Source: Pseudoalteromonas lipolytica
Lineage (GTDB): Bacteria; Pseudomonadota; Gammaproteobacteria; Enterobacterales; Alteromonadaceae
Assembly: GCF_001306915.1 (NCBI RefSeq)
Contig: NZ_LJTC01000016.1
Span: forward strand, 722 to 64,721
Length of the DNA stretch: 64,000 nt
Direction: 5' to 3'
A model generated the notes under the pieces. The model saw nothing but the letters and a program-made list of their open reading frames with translations, was not told the DNA's origin and made no database searches. A program made the position numbers and the translations under genes. Positions 15,339 through 23,714 of the stretch are shown here, one piece after another. Position 1 is the stretch's first letter, and each line of letters starts with the position of its first letter.

Positions 15339-16453
15339 TGAACAAAAACGATTTTGTAATTCCACAAGGCAGCTATTTGCTTAACCACTCTGTTGGAAGA
15401 CCATTAAAATCTGCTGAGCAGCATTTTCATCAGCAGTTTTTTGCCGCTTGGCAAAATGAAAATAAAGAGCCATGGCAACAGTGGCTGCAAGGTGTTGAGG
15501 CGTTTACGAGTAGTCTCGCTAAATTATTTAACTCGCACAGTGAGCTATTTTGCCCACAAGTTAACTTATCGAGTGGTTTAACTAAGCTGTTGATGTCGCA
15601 CCCGCGACTGCAACAAGAAAATTGCAAAGTGTTGATGGCAGAAAGTGATTTTCCAAGCATGGGTTTTGCAATGCAAAAAGCTCTACCTGAAAGTGCTGAA
15701 ATCGTGTTTATTGGTAAGCATGAAGACTTAACCGATGTTCAGGTTTGGCAGTCATATTTAGCGAAAAATGATATTGATTTAGTCTTTATTAGCCATGTTT
15801 ATTCAAACACGGGTCAGCAAGCGCCTATTCACGAAATTATAAATATCGCGAAACAACACAACGCATTGAGCTTACTTGATGTTGCACAGTCTGCGGGCAT
15901 TTTAGAGGTCGACTTAACTAAGCTTGATGCCGATTTTATGTTGGGCTCGAGTGTCAAATGGCTATGTGGTGGACCGGGTGCTGCTTATTTATGGGTTAAC
16001 CGCAAGCAGCTATCACTTTGTCAGCCACAAGATGTTGGCTGGTTTTCTCATCAAAATCCGTTTGAGTTTGATATTAAGCACTTTGCTTATCATCAAACCG
16101 CGTTGCGCTTTTGGGGCGGTACCCCTTCAGTTGCACCTTATATTTTGGCTTCGCATAGTATTAATTACTTTGCTGATCTTGGTATTGAGAAAGTACGCGC
16201 TCATAACTTAGCAATGCTCGCGCAGTTTCATGATCAATTAGCTGATTATGTGCGTTCACCAATACAGGATGACAAATGTTCTGGAACAGCCATTATGCAT
16301 TTTGGTGAGCAACAAGCGGCTGTAAAAGCTGCGCTTATTGCAGCGAATATTGCAGTTGATGAACGTCACTTAGGCTTAAGAGTCTCTGCTCATATTTATA
16401 ATGATCAGCAGGATATCGATACTTTTATCACAACTGTGAAAAGGGCCTTATAA
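15338..16453 (+). CDS. Class V aminotransferase-fold PLP enzyme (kynureninase-like)
   Basis: The 371-residue protein has the fold-type I PLP site: HVYSNTGQQAPIHEI, then DVAQSAGILEVDLTKLDADF (Asp contacting the pyridine N), and SSVKWLCGGPG with the Schiff-base Lys at 207. The N-terminal LLNHSVGRPL and the WFSHQNPFEFD block are similar to kynureninase/cysteine-desulfurase-like enzymes. Its start overlaps the end of the PrnB-like gene, so the two act in one pathway. A reaction on a kynurenine-type product of the partner is a reasonable guess, not shown. Confidence 0.82.
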   Translation: MNKNDFVIPQGSYLLNHSVGRPLKSAEQHFHQQFFAAWQNENKEPWQQWLQGVEAFTSSLAKLFNSHSELFCPQVNLSSGLTKLLMSHPRLQQENCKVLMAESDFPSMGFAMQKALPESAEIVFIGKHEDLTDVQVWQSYLAKNDIDLVFISHVYSNTGQQAPIHEIINIAKQHNALSLLDVAQSAGILEVDLTKLDADFMLGSSVKWLCGGPGAAYLWVNRKQLSLCQPQDVGWFSHQNPFEFDIKHFAYHQTALRFWGGTPSVAPYILASHSINYFADLGIEKVRAHNLAMLAQFHDQLADYVRSPIQDDKCSGTAIMHFGEQQAAVKAALIAANIAVDERHLGLRVSAHIYNDQQDIDTFITTVKRAL

Positions 16454-16465
16454 CAAAACGCTTAA

Positions 16466-17233
16466 TTAAGTGTTATTGCGAGTTGGTATTACGTTAAGAG
16501 CTTGTCGAGCCTTTGCTTTGACAGAACGCCAGTGCGTCATTGGTTTTTCGGGGACCAGCGCTAAAATTTGCTCAAAGTCGATGTCATCAATACTAACTTC
16601 GTTACTGTGGGCAAACATAATCCGTTTTGGTTGCAGCGCTTTTAGCATCAACAAAGAGTTTAAATACAGCTTTGGGTAAAAAACAGGAAAGGGTGGCACA
16701 AGCTGCCCTTTTACTTTTACCAATAAATCAGCAATGTAAATTCGCTCGCTAGGAATATGATACAGACTAATATCTCGGTCGGTATGACCTGGGCTATGCA
16801 GTGCTTGCCAATCGTCAAAGCCGGGTAGGGTTGCATCAGTGGCAAGGTAATAGTCAGCATCTAAATGGCGGCTGTACCAAAGATTATGGCGTTTTTTATT
16901 TAACCTACCGGCGACCCACCAAGCCAAAGCAATATCGGTTAAATGCATTAAGAAACCATCAATGCCTCTATACCATTGCCCAGGGGCGTTCGACGTCGCT
17001 ATTTTTCCACCACTTAACTTTCTTAATGCATGCGCTCCACCGGCATGATCAGGGTGCATATGGGTGACTACTATTAGTTTTAAGTCTGTGATGGGGCGCT
17101 TGAGTTGTTCGGTAATATAGTCAAATACAGTATCAACATCAGCACGGCAACAACCATCAAGTAGCATCAATTTATCTGGGTATTCAACCAAATAGATATT
17201 TTGGATATAACCTTCGAGCGTATGAATTTGCAA
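16466..17233 (-). CDS. Metallo-beta-lactamase-fold hydrolase
   Basis: The 255-residue protein carries the metal motif THMHPDHAGG (His58, His60, Asp62, His63) and downstream metal ligands in LHSPGHTDRDISL and the Asp of IYIADLL, as in glyoxalase II-like members. The central HLTDIALAWWVAGRLNK is hydrophobic and may be a membrane-peripheral or substrate-pocket insertion. Convergent with the PrnB-like/PLP operon, so not obviously part of it. The substrate is unknown. Confidence 0.85.
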   Translation of the reverse strand: MQIHTLEGYIQNIYLVEYPDKLMLLDGCCRADVDTVFDYITEQLKRPITDLKLIVVTHMHPDHAGGAHALRKLSGGKIATSNAPGQWYRGIDGFLMHLTDIALAWWVAGRLNKKRHNLWYSRHLDADYYLATDATLPGFDDWQALHSPGHTDRDISLYHIPSERIYIADLLVKVKGQLVPPFPVFYPKLYLNSLLMLKALQPKRIMFAHSNEVSIDDIDFEQILALVPEKPMTHWRSVKAKARQALNVIPTRNNT

Positions 17234-17302
17234 AACGATTGATCCCTAAACTTAATCAGCAAATCTTGTTATATCATGTCTGACCAGTTTTGGTAAGCTA
17301 GA

Positions 17303-17803
17303 CTAATTGGATTGTGAGGCTCGTTCTTTGAGCTGTTTTTTGGTTTCTTCTAGCTGTGATACTTGCTTTTCGAGGGGGGCGATTTGGCTTTTATAATAAG
17401 CATTAATACGTTCGCTTTGTTTGCTAATAGCATCATCAATAGACGCTGCGCCTAACCTGTTTGCGGCATCTTGTGTCATATTGCTGAGTTTACCAATGCG
17501 CTCACTCTGCTGTTTTTGTAGTTCTTTGATCTCTAACTGAAGGCGGGCTATTTCGCGATCGGCTTTCTGGATGTTTAAATAATCTTCAACACTTAAGTCT
17601 GCAGGCTTTTGCGGATTTGGCGGCTGCTCTGTGGCTGGGGGTTGGTTACTTGCGGGTGGTGGTGCAATTTTTACTATTGCTGCATCTTTACCACAAGGCT
17701 GCTCTGTAAAGGTGGCAACCCCGTCAATCATGCACTTATAAATAGTGGCTTGACTGTTGGTGCTGGCAAATAGAGCAAGAGTAAAAAATGCAAAACGAAA
17801 CAT
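17303..17803 (-). CDS. DUF4124 periplasmic protein
   Basis: Starting at ATG 17803 the protein is 166 residues, with a signal peptide (MFRFAFFTLALFASTNSQA) then the DUF4124 module: TIYKCMIDGVATFTEQPCGKD with its two Cys. A Pro-rich linker follows, then a coiled coil to the C-terminus (about 75-160, Glu/Gln/Lys-rich). A longer frame to 17875 gives no better start. Family members are exported and mostly uncharacterised. Confidence 0.82.
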   Translation of the reverse strand: MFRFAFFTLALFASTNSQATIYKCMIDGVATFTEQPCGKDAAIVKIAPPPASNQPPATEQPPNPQKPADLSVEDYLNIQKADREIARLQLEIKELQKQQSERIGKLSNMTQDAANRLGAASIDDAISKQSERINAYYKSQIAPLEKQVSQLEETKKQLKERASQSN

Positions 17804-17875
17804 AGCATCACTTTGTGTAGCAAATAGATACTTAGCATGCATGAAATATAATGAGGAGTGCAAGTTTTCGGACAT

Positions 17876-17901
17876 AAAAAAAAACCGCTAAAAAGCGGTT
17901 T
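17876..17901 (-). terminator. Terminator of the tRNA-Ser operon
   Basis: On the minus strand, stem AACCGCT / AGCGGTT around TTTT followed by a run of eight or nine T. It sits just after tRNA-Ser(GCT). Confidence 0.85.
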
Positions 17902-17913
17902 TTAATAATAAAA

Positions 17914-18006
17914 TGGTGGAGAAGGAGGGATTCGAACCCTCGATAGAGCTACAAACCCTATACTCCCTTAGCAGGGGAGCGCCTTCGGCCACTCGGCCAC
18001 CTCTCC
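17914..18006 (-). tRNA. tRNA-Ser (GCT anticodon)
   Basis: Minus strand, 93 nt including encoded CCA. Acceptor GGAGAGG pairs with CTTCTCC; anticodon stem-loop CTCCC-CTGCTAA-GGGAG gives GCT, reading AGC/AGU. The long variable arm (TATAGGGTTTGTAGCTCTAT region) is typical of serine tRNAs; T-loop GGTTCGAATCC. Confidence 0.95.
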
Positions 18007-18059
18007 AGCGCATAATTCTGATTGTAATTTGCTGAAATAAATCAACAAATAAAAATAAG

Positions 18060-18150
18060 TGGTGGAGAGATAGGGATTTGAACCCTAGAGGGGCTACAAA
18101 CCCCTGCCGGTTTTCAAGACCGGTGCATTCGACCACTCTGCCATCTCTCC
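18060..18150 (-). tRNA. tRNA-Ser (TGA anticodon)
   Basis: Minus strand, 91 nt including encoded CCA. Acceptor GGAGAGA; anticodon stem-loop CCGGT-CTTGAAA-ACCGG gives TGA, reading UCA and related UCN codons. Long variable arm with GGGG...CCCC pairing; T-loop GGTTCAAATCC. It is transcribed before tRNA-Ser(GCT), 53 bases away, probably as one precursor. Confidence 0.95.
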
Positions 18151-18377
18151 ACATCGTGATGCGAGAATAATACTTAGCTGAATCGGCTGTGTAAATAGGA
18201 AAAAGTTTGTTTGCTTGTTTTTTGAGCGTAAAGAGGGTGTTTTTTGTAAAAAGGTTTAATTATTTGCTGTTTTTAACTTAAAAGAAGGGGGTTGGGGCAG
18301 TAAACGGAGGAGCTAAAGAAGGATCTTCGTTAGTGGTTGGGTGTTTACTGCACCGATAAAGTAACCATGGTTGGGGA

Positions 18378-18518
18378 TTACTTGTGTTGTACTGCGCCGC
18401 CAAGAGCTAACTTTTTGCCGTAGCGATTTAGTTTTGCCAACATTTTTGCTTTGCGGTTTGTTGGTTTTACGGCAACATGAGTTGCAGCGTTTTGGTTTAA
18501 TGTATTAATTGGGTTCAT
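18378..18518 (-). CDS. Small basic protein, 46 residues
   Basis: From ATG 18518 the product is 46 residues, strongly basic (MNPINTLNQNAATHVAVKPT, then NRKAKMLAKLNRYGKKLALG). A GGAG ribosome site eight bases before the ATG supports it; an upstream in-frame start lacks one. Upstream on this strand, 18519-18842 is AT-rich with no gene; it holds a TCGGAT/ATCCGA inverted repeat (18605-18627). Not recognised. Confidence 0.55.
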   Translation of the reverse strand: MNPINTLNQNAATHVAVKPTNRKAKMLAKLNRYGKKLALGGAVQHK

Positions 18519-18842
18519 TACTTTGCTCCGGGTTGTGTTTGGTTGAAAACGTGAGTATTTTGCAATCAAACTGAACAAAAATAAAACGATAAAAATTTAG
18601 TCTGTCGGATAACTTTTTCTAATCCGAAAGTCTTTTATTAACATGGGGTTAAGTTTTTAAATACACATTGCGCTGCATGCTTATGCAATTGTGTTTGCGT
18701 TGAAGTATAAGTAAATAAAGGTTTTTAGCTTTTGGTGTTTTTATTTATGCGTTTTTAGAGTGAGAAAGTGACTAATTATTCAGATTAATATAATTTGAAC
18801 GAGCGTGGTGTTTTTGCCATGTAAGAAAAGAAGTAACCGTTG

Positions 18843-19691
18843 ATGTTGATAATAATAAAGCCAAGTGACAAAAAAAATCATAAAAACAGTGTTGATTGGC
18901 TACTAAAAGAATGTAAAAAAAGACAGATTGAGCCTGAATTGTATTTAACCACAGGCAAGTTTGAGAATGATTGCGCTGATATTACGCATTTGGCTAAAAA
19001 CCAGAGTCAAGTTGTGGTGATTGGTGGTGATGGGACGCTGCATTTAGCTGTTAATGCATTAATGTCGAGTCGCTGTTCTATCGCGTTAATTCCAGCAGGC
19101 ACAGGAAATGATTTTGCGCGTGGCTTTACGTGTAAAAAACAGGCTTGGTATGAGGCTGTTTTTAATAGCCGTACAGAATTAATCGATGTTGGACAAATCA
19201 ATCAGCGCTATTTTATTAATGTGGCGGGAATAGGGTTTGACGCTGAAGTCGTGACGCAACTAAATAAAGCCGGAAGTTTCAGCTCGTTTGGCTACACTTG
19301 GCAGGGCATCAAACAGCTATTTTCATTTCGGGCACGCTCACTTAAGGGGGAGTTTAATGGTAAAGCACTCAACTACAGTAATTTAGCGACGATTTTTGCT
19401 AATCATCATTACTTTGGTGGTGGCTTAAAGATTGCCCCTCGGGCAAAGTTAAATGATGGTCAGCTTGATTGCTACTGCATGCCAGCTGGCGGTTTATTGA
19501 AAAACCTGATCAGCTTTTTGTATTTACTGCTCGTAAAGCATCATAGTTTGCACGCGCTGGAATATACCTGTTTAACGACTGCCGAGATCACCACGAAAGG
19601 ACTGGCTATAGAAGCCGATGGTGAGCTCGTTGGTTTTACTCCGGCTAAAGTTAAGATTCACAAACAAGCACTTCGTTTTCATGTGCCATAA
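18843..19691 (+). CDS. Lipid kinase of the diacylglycerol kinase/YegS family
   Basis: The 282-residue protein has the nucleotide-binding loop VVVIGGDGTLHLAVNAL and the ALIPAGTGNDFARGF motif shared by DAGK, YegS and sphingosine kinases. The C-terminal lobe ends with TKGLAIEADGELVGFTPAKV, the beta-sandwich signature. It would phosphorylate a lipid at the inner membrane using ATP. ATG 18843 is chosen over the TTG three bases earlier. It stands alone, convergent with a transporter gene. Confidence 0.9.
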   Translation: MLIIIKPSDKKNHKNSVDWLLKECKKRQIEPELYLTTGKFENDCADITHLAKNQSQVVVIGGDGTLHLAVNALMSSRCSIALIPAGTGNDFARGFTCKKQAWYEAVFNSRTELIDVGQINQRYFINVAGIGFDAEVVTQLNKAGSFSSFGYTWQGIKQLFSFRARSLKGEFNGKALNYSNLATIFANHHYFGGGLKIAPRAKLNDGQLDCYCMPAGGLLKNLISFLYLLLVKHHSLHALEYTCLTTAEITTKGLAIEADGELVGFTPAKVKIHKQALRFHVP

Positions 19692-19720
19692 AAAAGCGCC
19701 GGCAAAATTTGCCAGCGCTT
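19692..19720 (+). terminator. Hairpin between convergent genes
   Basis: AGCGCCGGCAAA / TTTGCCAGCGCT forms an imperfect 11-12 bp stem directly after the lipid kinase stop, in the 54-base gap before the convergent transporter gene. On the minus strand it is followed by TTTTTTA, so it may serve the transporter gene better. Confidence 0.65.
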
Positions 19721-19745
19721 GGTGTTAGAGGCGACATAGTCACTT

Positions 19746-20675
19746 CTAACTGGGGACGGAGCTTTTTTGCTGCAGATTACGTGCAGCAAAAAATGCTTTA
19801 ATTTGTTGAGTTGGAGTCAGCACGATAGCATTACCGAATAACACTAGGCTAAAACCCATAAAGGTATTTGCTTGCCATTCAAATCCTTCAAATAAGGTAC
19901 TTAAGACCACTGCAACCAGTGGGAATAATACGATTACATAGCTTGCTCGCTCAGGGCCGATATTTTTAAGTAGCGCGAAGTAACAAGCAAATGCGATTAC
20001 GGTACCAAATACTGCTAAATAGAAGAGCGATACCCAATAGCTGGTTGGGGCATTCAATGTCAGCTCAACGTCGCTTACTAAAACATAAGCTGCTAGCCCT
20101 AAAGCGCTGTATAACATACCCCAGGCATTGCCTTGAAGTACGCCAATATTACGCTGAGAGTTTCGAACACTGATCATATTCCCCAATGAAGCCACAAAGG
20201 TCCCAGACAGCGCAAGTAGTAACCCGACCAACGCACCATTACTCAAGTCGAATTGCTGAATTTGTGGCCAAAACAAGCTGGAAATACCCATTACACCGAG
20301 TAAAGCACCAAAGTAAATTCGTTTCGCAATTGGTTTTGCGAAGAACAAGCGGGTGTTAATAATGTTCATTAATAGCAACATCGAAAAGGCAATTGAGGCC
20401 ATTGCTGAGGTGAGATAGTTCTGCGCCCAATACAGCACTAAATAATTTAAACCAAAGTTAAATAAAGCCAATAATGCAAAAAATCCGTGATCGCGCAGTG
20501 AATATTGCATAGGGAGTTTTTTTACCAGCACAAAGGCCCACATTAAAATGGCTGCAATGGCAAAGCGATAAAATAAAGAGACCTCAACAGCAACATCACC
20601 CAGTTGAAACTCAATAGCTAGCCAAGTCGATCCCCAGATCAGTACTGTAGCAAGGTAAAGAGCGGCGCTTTTCAT
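19746..20675 (-). CDS. EamA/DMT-family transporter
   Basis: 309 residues, ten predicted membrane helices in two EamA repeats; N-terminal LYLATVLIWGSTWLAIEFQL and LGNMISVRNSQ between the halves are typical. Inner-membrane exporter of amino acids or metabolites. It is divergent from a MocR-type regulator with a shared operator, a frequent partnership, and is probably that regulator's target. Substrate not deducible. Confidence 0.9.
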   Translation of the reverse strand: MKSAALYLATVLIWGSTWLAIEFQLGDVAVEVSLFYRFAIAAILMWAFVLVKKLPMQYSLRDHGFFALLALFNFGLNYLVLYWAQNYLTSAMASIAFSMLLLMNIINTRLFFAKPIAKRIYFGALLGVMGISSLFWPQIQQFDLSNGALVGLLLALSGTFVASLGNMISVRNSQRNIGVLQGNAWGMLYSALGLAAYVLVSDVELTLNAPTSYWVSLFYLAVFGTVIAFACYFALLKNIGPERASYVIVLFPLVAVVLSTLFEGFEWQANTFMGFSLVLFGNAIVLTPTQQIKAFFAARNLQQKSSVPS

Positions 20676-20719
20676 AGTTAGTACCCAAAAATTGAAAGTA
20701 TGTTCATTTTAATCCTCTT

Positions 20720-20765
20720 CTGTATACTTAACATATACAGAAAACTAGAAATGCAACCTATACAG
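20720..20765. promoter_or_regulatory. Candidate MocR operator
   Basis: CTGTATA (20720-20726) and TATACAG (20734-20740) form a 7-bp inverted repeat; a third half-site TATACAG recurs at 20759-20765, a 25-bp direct repeat. Mixed direct and inverted half-sites are typical of GntR/MocR regulators. It lies between the divergent transporter and regulator genes. Confidence 0.65.
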
Positions 20766-20776
20766 TTTGGTGGGCT

Positions 20777-22219
20777 ATGTCACAAGTTATCAGTCGTAGT
20801 AACAGTGAGTTCTTATATCAACAAGTTATTCAGCTAGTTAGAGATCTTTGCTTGCAAGGTTCGTTATTACCGGGTGAAAAGTTACCTTCGCTCAGAAAAA
20901 TGGCAGACAAGCTCAACATCAGTATTCCTACTGTAAAGCAAGCGTATCAATTACTTGAAGGGCAAGGGCTGATCGAAGCCAGAGAAAAGTCAGGGTACTT
21001 TTTAAAGTCATCACAGTTAAATCAGTCTCGACCAAAGCGAGTTAGGCTCAGTCGAGAGCCTACCACAGTCAATAAGCAAGGCTTGATTGAGCAAGTCTAC
21101 AGCGCTATCCACAAAGCTAATGTGGTGCCATTTGGTATCGCCAACCCTGTGGCTGCTGCACCGACAGATAAAGCACTGGCACGAACAATGCGCCGAGTCA
21201 TGACACTGGCTGGCGCATCGGCCATTAATTACGGCCCGATGGATGGCTTTGCACCACTTAAAAAACAACTCATTCATCGCTATCTAGACTTTGGTATTGG
21301 GGTTGATAGCGATGAATTAGTGATCACCAATGGTGCTCAAGAGGCATTGGCGATTGCCCTTAAGTGTGTCGCTAAACCCGGTGATGTTATTGCTATCGAG
21401 TCGCCTTGTTATTTTGGCATTATCGAATTAATTGAAAGCTTAGGTTTAAAGGCACTGGAAATACCGCTGTGTCCTGATGAAGGAATATGGTTAGATGACT
21501 TGGCTCAAGCACTCGATGAGCATGATATAAAAGCCTGTGTGTTTTCTACCTCATTAAATAACCCTGTTGGCAGCTTTATGCCTGATGCCAAGCGTGAGCA
21601 ATTAGTGGCACTGTTAGAGCAGCGTGATGTGGTACTTATTGAGGATGATGTTTATGGCGACTTACATTTTACGGCAAAGCGTGCGACGCCTGCACAGGCC
21701 TATTCAAAAAAGGGCTTAGTGATCACCTGCGCGTCGTTTTCAAAAACAGCCGCACCTAGTTACCGCATTGGTTGGATCATTGCCGGTAAGTTTGCAGAGC
21801 AAGCAAGGCGACATAAACGAGCGCTTAGTTGCTCTGCGCCACTTATAAACCAGTGGACCTTGTATGAGTTTATAGCCAGCGGTGAGTACGACCGTAACAT
21901 TCGTTTGCTTAGACAGCGCTTAAGTACCAACAAAGAGCGTATGATTTGGTGCCTGCAGCAATATATGCCAAGTTGTGCGCGTATAAGTAACCCGCAAGGG
22001 GGCTGTGTTATCTGGGTTGACCTTGGTAGCCAATATGATGCGGTAAAGTTATTTCATCTGGCACTAGAGGCGGGGATCAGTATTACTCCGGGGTTGATAT
22101 TCTCAGCGGGTAAAAAGTACCGTAGCTGTTTTCGTTTAAGTTATGGCTTGCCTTGGTCTGAGAGTTTAGAGCAGGCGATTAAAACGTTATCGCAGCTGAC
22201 TGTGCTGGCCAAAAAATAA
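20777..22219 (+). CDS. MocR/PdxR-type GntR regulator with aminotransferase domain
   Basis: 480 residues. The N-terminal GntR winged helix (LCLQGSLLPGEKLPSLRKMA, then LNISIPTVKQAYQLLEGQGL) is followed by a class I aminotransferase domain from about residue 110. That domain has TNGAQEALAIALKC, a SLNNPVGSFMP segment and the PLP lysine in SFSKTAAPSYRIGW (Lys323). The PLP domain acts as sensor, not usually as catalyst. It probably controls the divergent DMT transporter. A terminator-like hairpin follows. Confidence 0.92.
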   Translation: MSQVISRSNSEFLYQQVIQLVRDLCLQGSLLPGEKLPSLRKMADKLNISIPTVKQAYQLLEGQGLIEAREKSGYFLKSSQLNQSRPKRVRLSREPTTVNKQGLIEQVYSAIHKANVVPFGIANPVAAAPTDKALARTMRRVMTLAGASAINYGPMDGFAPLKKQLIHRYLDFGIGVDSDELVITNGAQEALAIALKCVAKPGDVIAIESPCYFGIIELIESLGLKALEIPLCPDEGIWLDDLAQALDEHDIKACVFSTSLNNPVGSFMPDAKREQLVALLEQRDVVLIEDDVYGDLHFTAKRATPAQAYSKKGLVITCASFSKTAAPSYRIGWIIAGKFAEQARRHKRALSCSAPLINQWTLYEFIASGEYDRNIRLLRQRLSTNKERMIWCLQQYMPSCARISNPQGGCVIWVDLGSQYDAVKLFHLALEAGISITPGLIFSAGKKYRSCFRLSYGLPWSESLEQAIKTLSQLTVLAKK

Positions 22220-22243
22220 AAAAGCGCAGAGCAAGCTCTGCGC
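22210..22243 (-). terminator. Terminator of the DUF2884 gene
   Basis: Stem GCGCAGAGC / GCTCTGCGC with an AA (TT) loop; reading the minus strand it is followed by TTTTTTATTTTTT. Confidence 0.88.
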
Positions 22244-22281
22244 GAAAGGACCAAGTGTTTTGGTTCAGGGATGTTAATTCA

Positions 22282-23082
22282 TTACTCTGCGTTCTGCTTG
22301 AAAGTAAATAGTTGATACTCTTTTAGTTCTGGTACTAGCACCACTAACTCTTGCTCTTTATGAGCGATATCAGCAAAGCTGCTGCATAATGCATCTGCTC
22401 GTTCTTCAAGTTGAGCTGCCTGTGTTTCTACGCGTGCTTCTATTTGTGCGCCCATGTTTTCCATGCGTTGCTCAAACTCATCCATGTCGCCACCTGAACC
22501 TAAAAGCTCAGAACCTAGCGCCACTAAAATGCTGCCCATCGATTGCATCATGGCTGACTCGACAGCCGATTCAATTTGCTCATCAAACTGGTCTTCAAAG
22601 TTTTGGCCAAATTTTTCGAAATTTTGCTGACCCATGGTAAACGCACCTTGCTGATAGAAGGCGTTTTGCACTTCTACACTGATATCGTCCATTAATTCTG
22701 AAATGTCGTTTAGGCCATCAATATTGAAAGCATTTGATACTTCTTCAATTGCTACGCCTGCTATTTTTACGCCATCAAGTGCGATATTGGCGACTTCAGG
22801 AAGTTGGCTGCGTAAGCTGTCTGAGTAATCTGCAATTGCTTGCTGTTGTGAAGCATCAAGCGATACGCCTTGACCATCGATATATAAAGTGTGCTGATCG
22901 ATGATTTTCATAGTGCGATTATCGGCTGTGTATACTTCTAACTCGCTTGGTGTGATGCGTACATCATTTATAAATTCAACATCACACTGCTCACCGCTGA
23001 ATGAAATATTTGTATCATTATCGTTATGAGCCATTGCGCTGGTAGCGATAAATAAAGAACTTACTAACAATAACTTTTTCAT
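22282..23082 (-). CDS. DUF2884 (YggN-like) periplasmic protein
   Basis: 266 residues from ATG 23082 (MKKLLLVSSLFIATSAMAHN), chosen for its AGGAAAG ribosome site and cleavable signal peptide ending AMA. The mature part has one early Cys (GEQCDVEFINDVRITPSE) and a late Cys, likely disulfide-bonded, and long Gln/Glu-rich helical stretches, as in YggN. Periplasmic; no enzymatic role is known for the family. Confidence 0.85.
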   Translation of the reverse strand: MKKLLLVSSLFIATSAMAHNDNDTNISFSGEQCDVEFINDVRITPSELEVYTADNRTMKIIDQHTLYIDGQGVSLDASQQQAIADYSDSLRSQLPEVANIALDGVKIAGVAIEEVSNAFNIDGLNDISELMDDISVEVQNAFYQQGAFTMGQQNFEKFGQNFEDQFDEQIESAVESAMMQSMGSILVALGSELLGSGGDMDEFEQRMENMGAQIEARVETQAAQLEERADALCSSFADIAHKEQELVVLVPELKEYQLFTFKQNAE

Positions 23083-23473
23083 TTTTTTCTTTCCTGTTTG
23101 AAATGACACAAATACATAATCAAATTGAATGCCATAATTTATAAGTTAAATTAATTCAATGGTTTGATGTGTTTTTATGATTTTTTGAAAATTGCGGTCA
23201 ATAATTTTTTAACCACTTTTTAGTCAAATTAACTAAAAAATACACATGCATAAATGACTCTTATCGAAACGATAAAAAACTCTCACTTTTCAGAAATCAA
23301 ATTTAGCGCTATTTATTCACAATATTGACATATGACCTATTTAGCATGGGTGTATGGCTTTATTTTGGTGGTTTTTTAGATACTAAATTACTACTGAGCT
23401 TTTTAATCTTTGCCAATTCATCGAGCAAATTTTAATCTCAAGAATTGGTCTCAAACACTTTATGGAGTGGGTT
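23083..23473. other. AT-rich intergenic region
   Basis: About 390 bases with no convincing gene on either strand. Two inverted repeats stand out: TTTTTAGT / ACTAAAAA (23217-23239) and TTATCG-AAA-CGATAA (23262-23276). It must contain the promoters of the divergent DUF2884 gene and the small acidic/basic protein to the right. Confidence 0.6.
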
Positions 23474-23662
23474 GTGGGTAAGACATTTAGTTATGACGCG
23501 CTAGATGACGATTTTGTTGAAGACGAGTACGAAATGGTCGGGCGTAATCAACACGACAAGAAAAAGCAACGCGTTAAGAAGAAGTTGGAAGACTATCTTG
23601 AACAAAAACGCTTGCGTAGAAACTTAGGCGATGACGACTTTGACGAGTACTTGAACGACTAA
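23474..23662 (+). CDS. Small charged protein, PA3496-like
   Basis: 62 residues, highly charged: acidic ends (YDALDDDFVEDEYE; DDDFDEYLND) around a basic helix (HDKKKQRVKKKLEDYLEQKR). The layout resembles the PA3496 family of putative envelope-integrity proteins, but only by eye. I prefer GTG 23474, which has GGAG six bases upstream, to the ATG at 23462, which has none. Followed by a strong terminator. Confidence 0.65.
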   Translation: MGKTFSYDALDDDFVEDEYEMVGRNQHDKKKQRVKKKLEDYLEQKRLRRNLGDDDFDEYLND

Positions 23663-23669
23663 GCATAAA

Positions 23670-23698
23670 TTTAGATAAAGAGGCAATTTGCCTCTTTA
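23670..23698 (+). terminator. Bidirectional terminator
   Basis: Stem AAAGAGGCAA / TTGCCTCTTT with a minimal loop and flanking A and T tracts, between the small charged protein and the convergent glutathione peroxidase gene. Confidence 0.85.
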
Positions 23699-23714
23699 TT
23701 GCTTTTAGACTTTG

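Noticed and set aside
17914..18150. tRNA-borne integration site
   Set aside because: No integrase, no direct repeat of a tRNA 3' end, and flanking genes look native.
17888..18154. Open frame of 88 codons on the minus strand
   Set aside because: It runs through two tRNA-Ser genes; the translation is an artefact of tRNA sequence.
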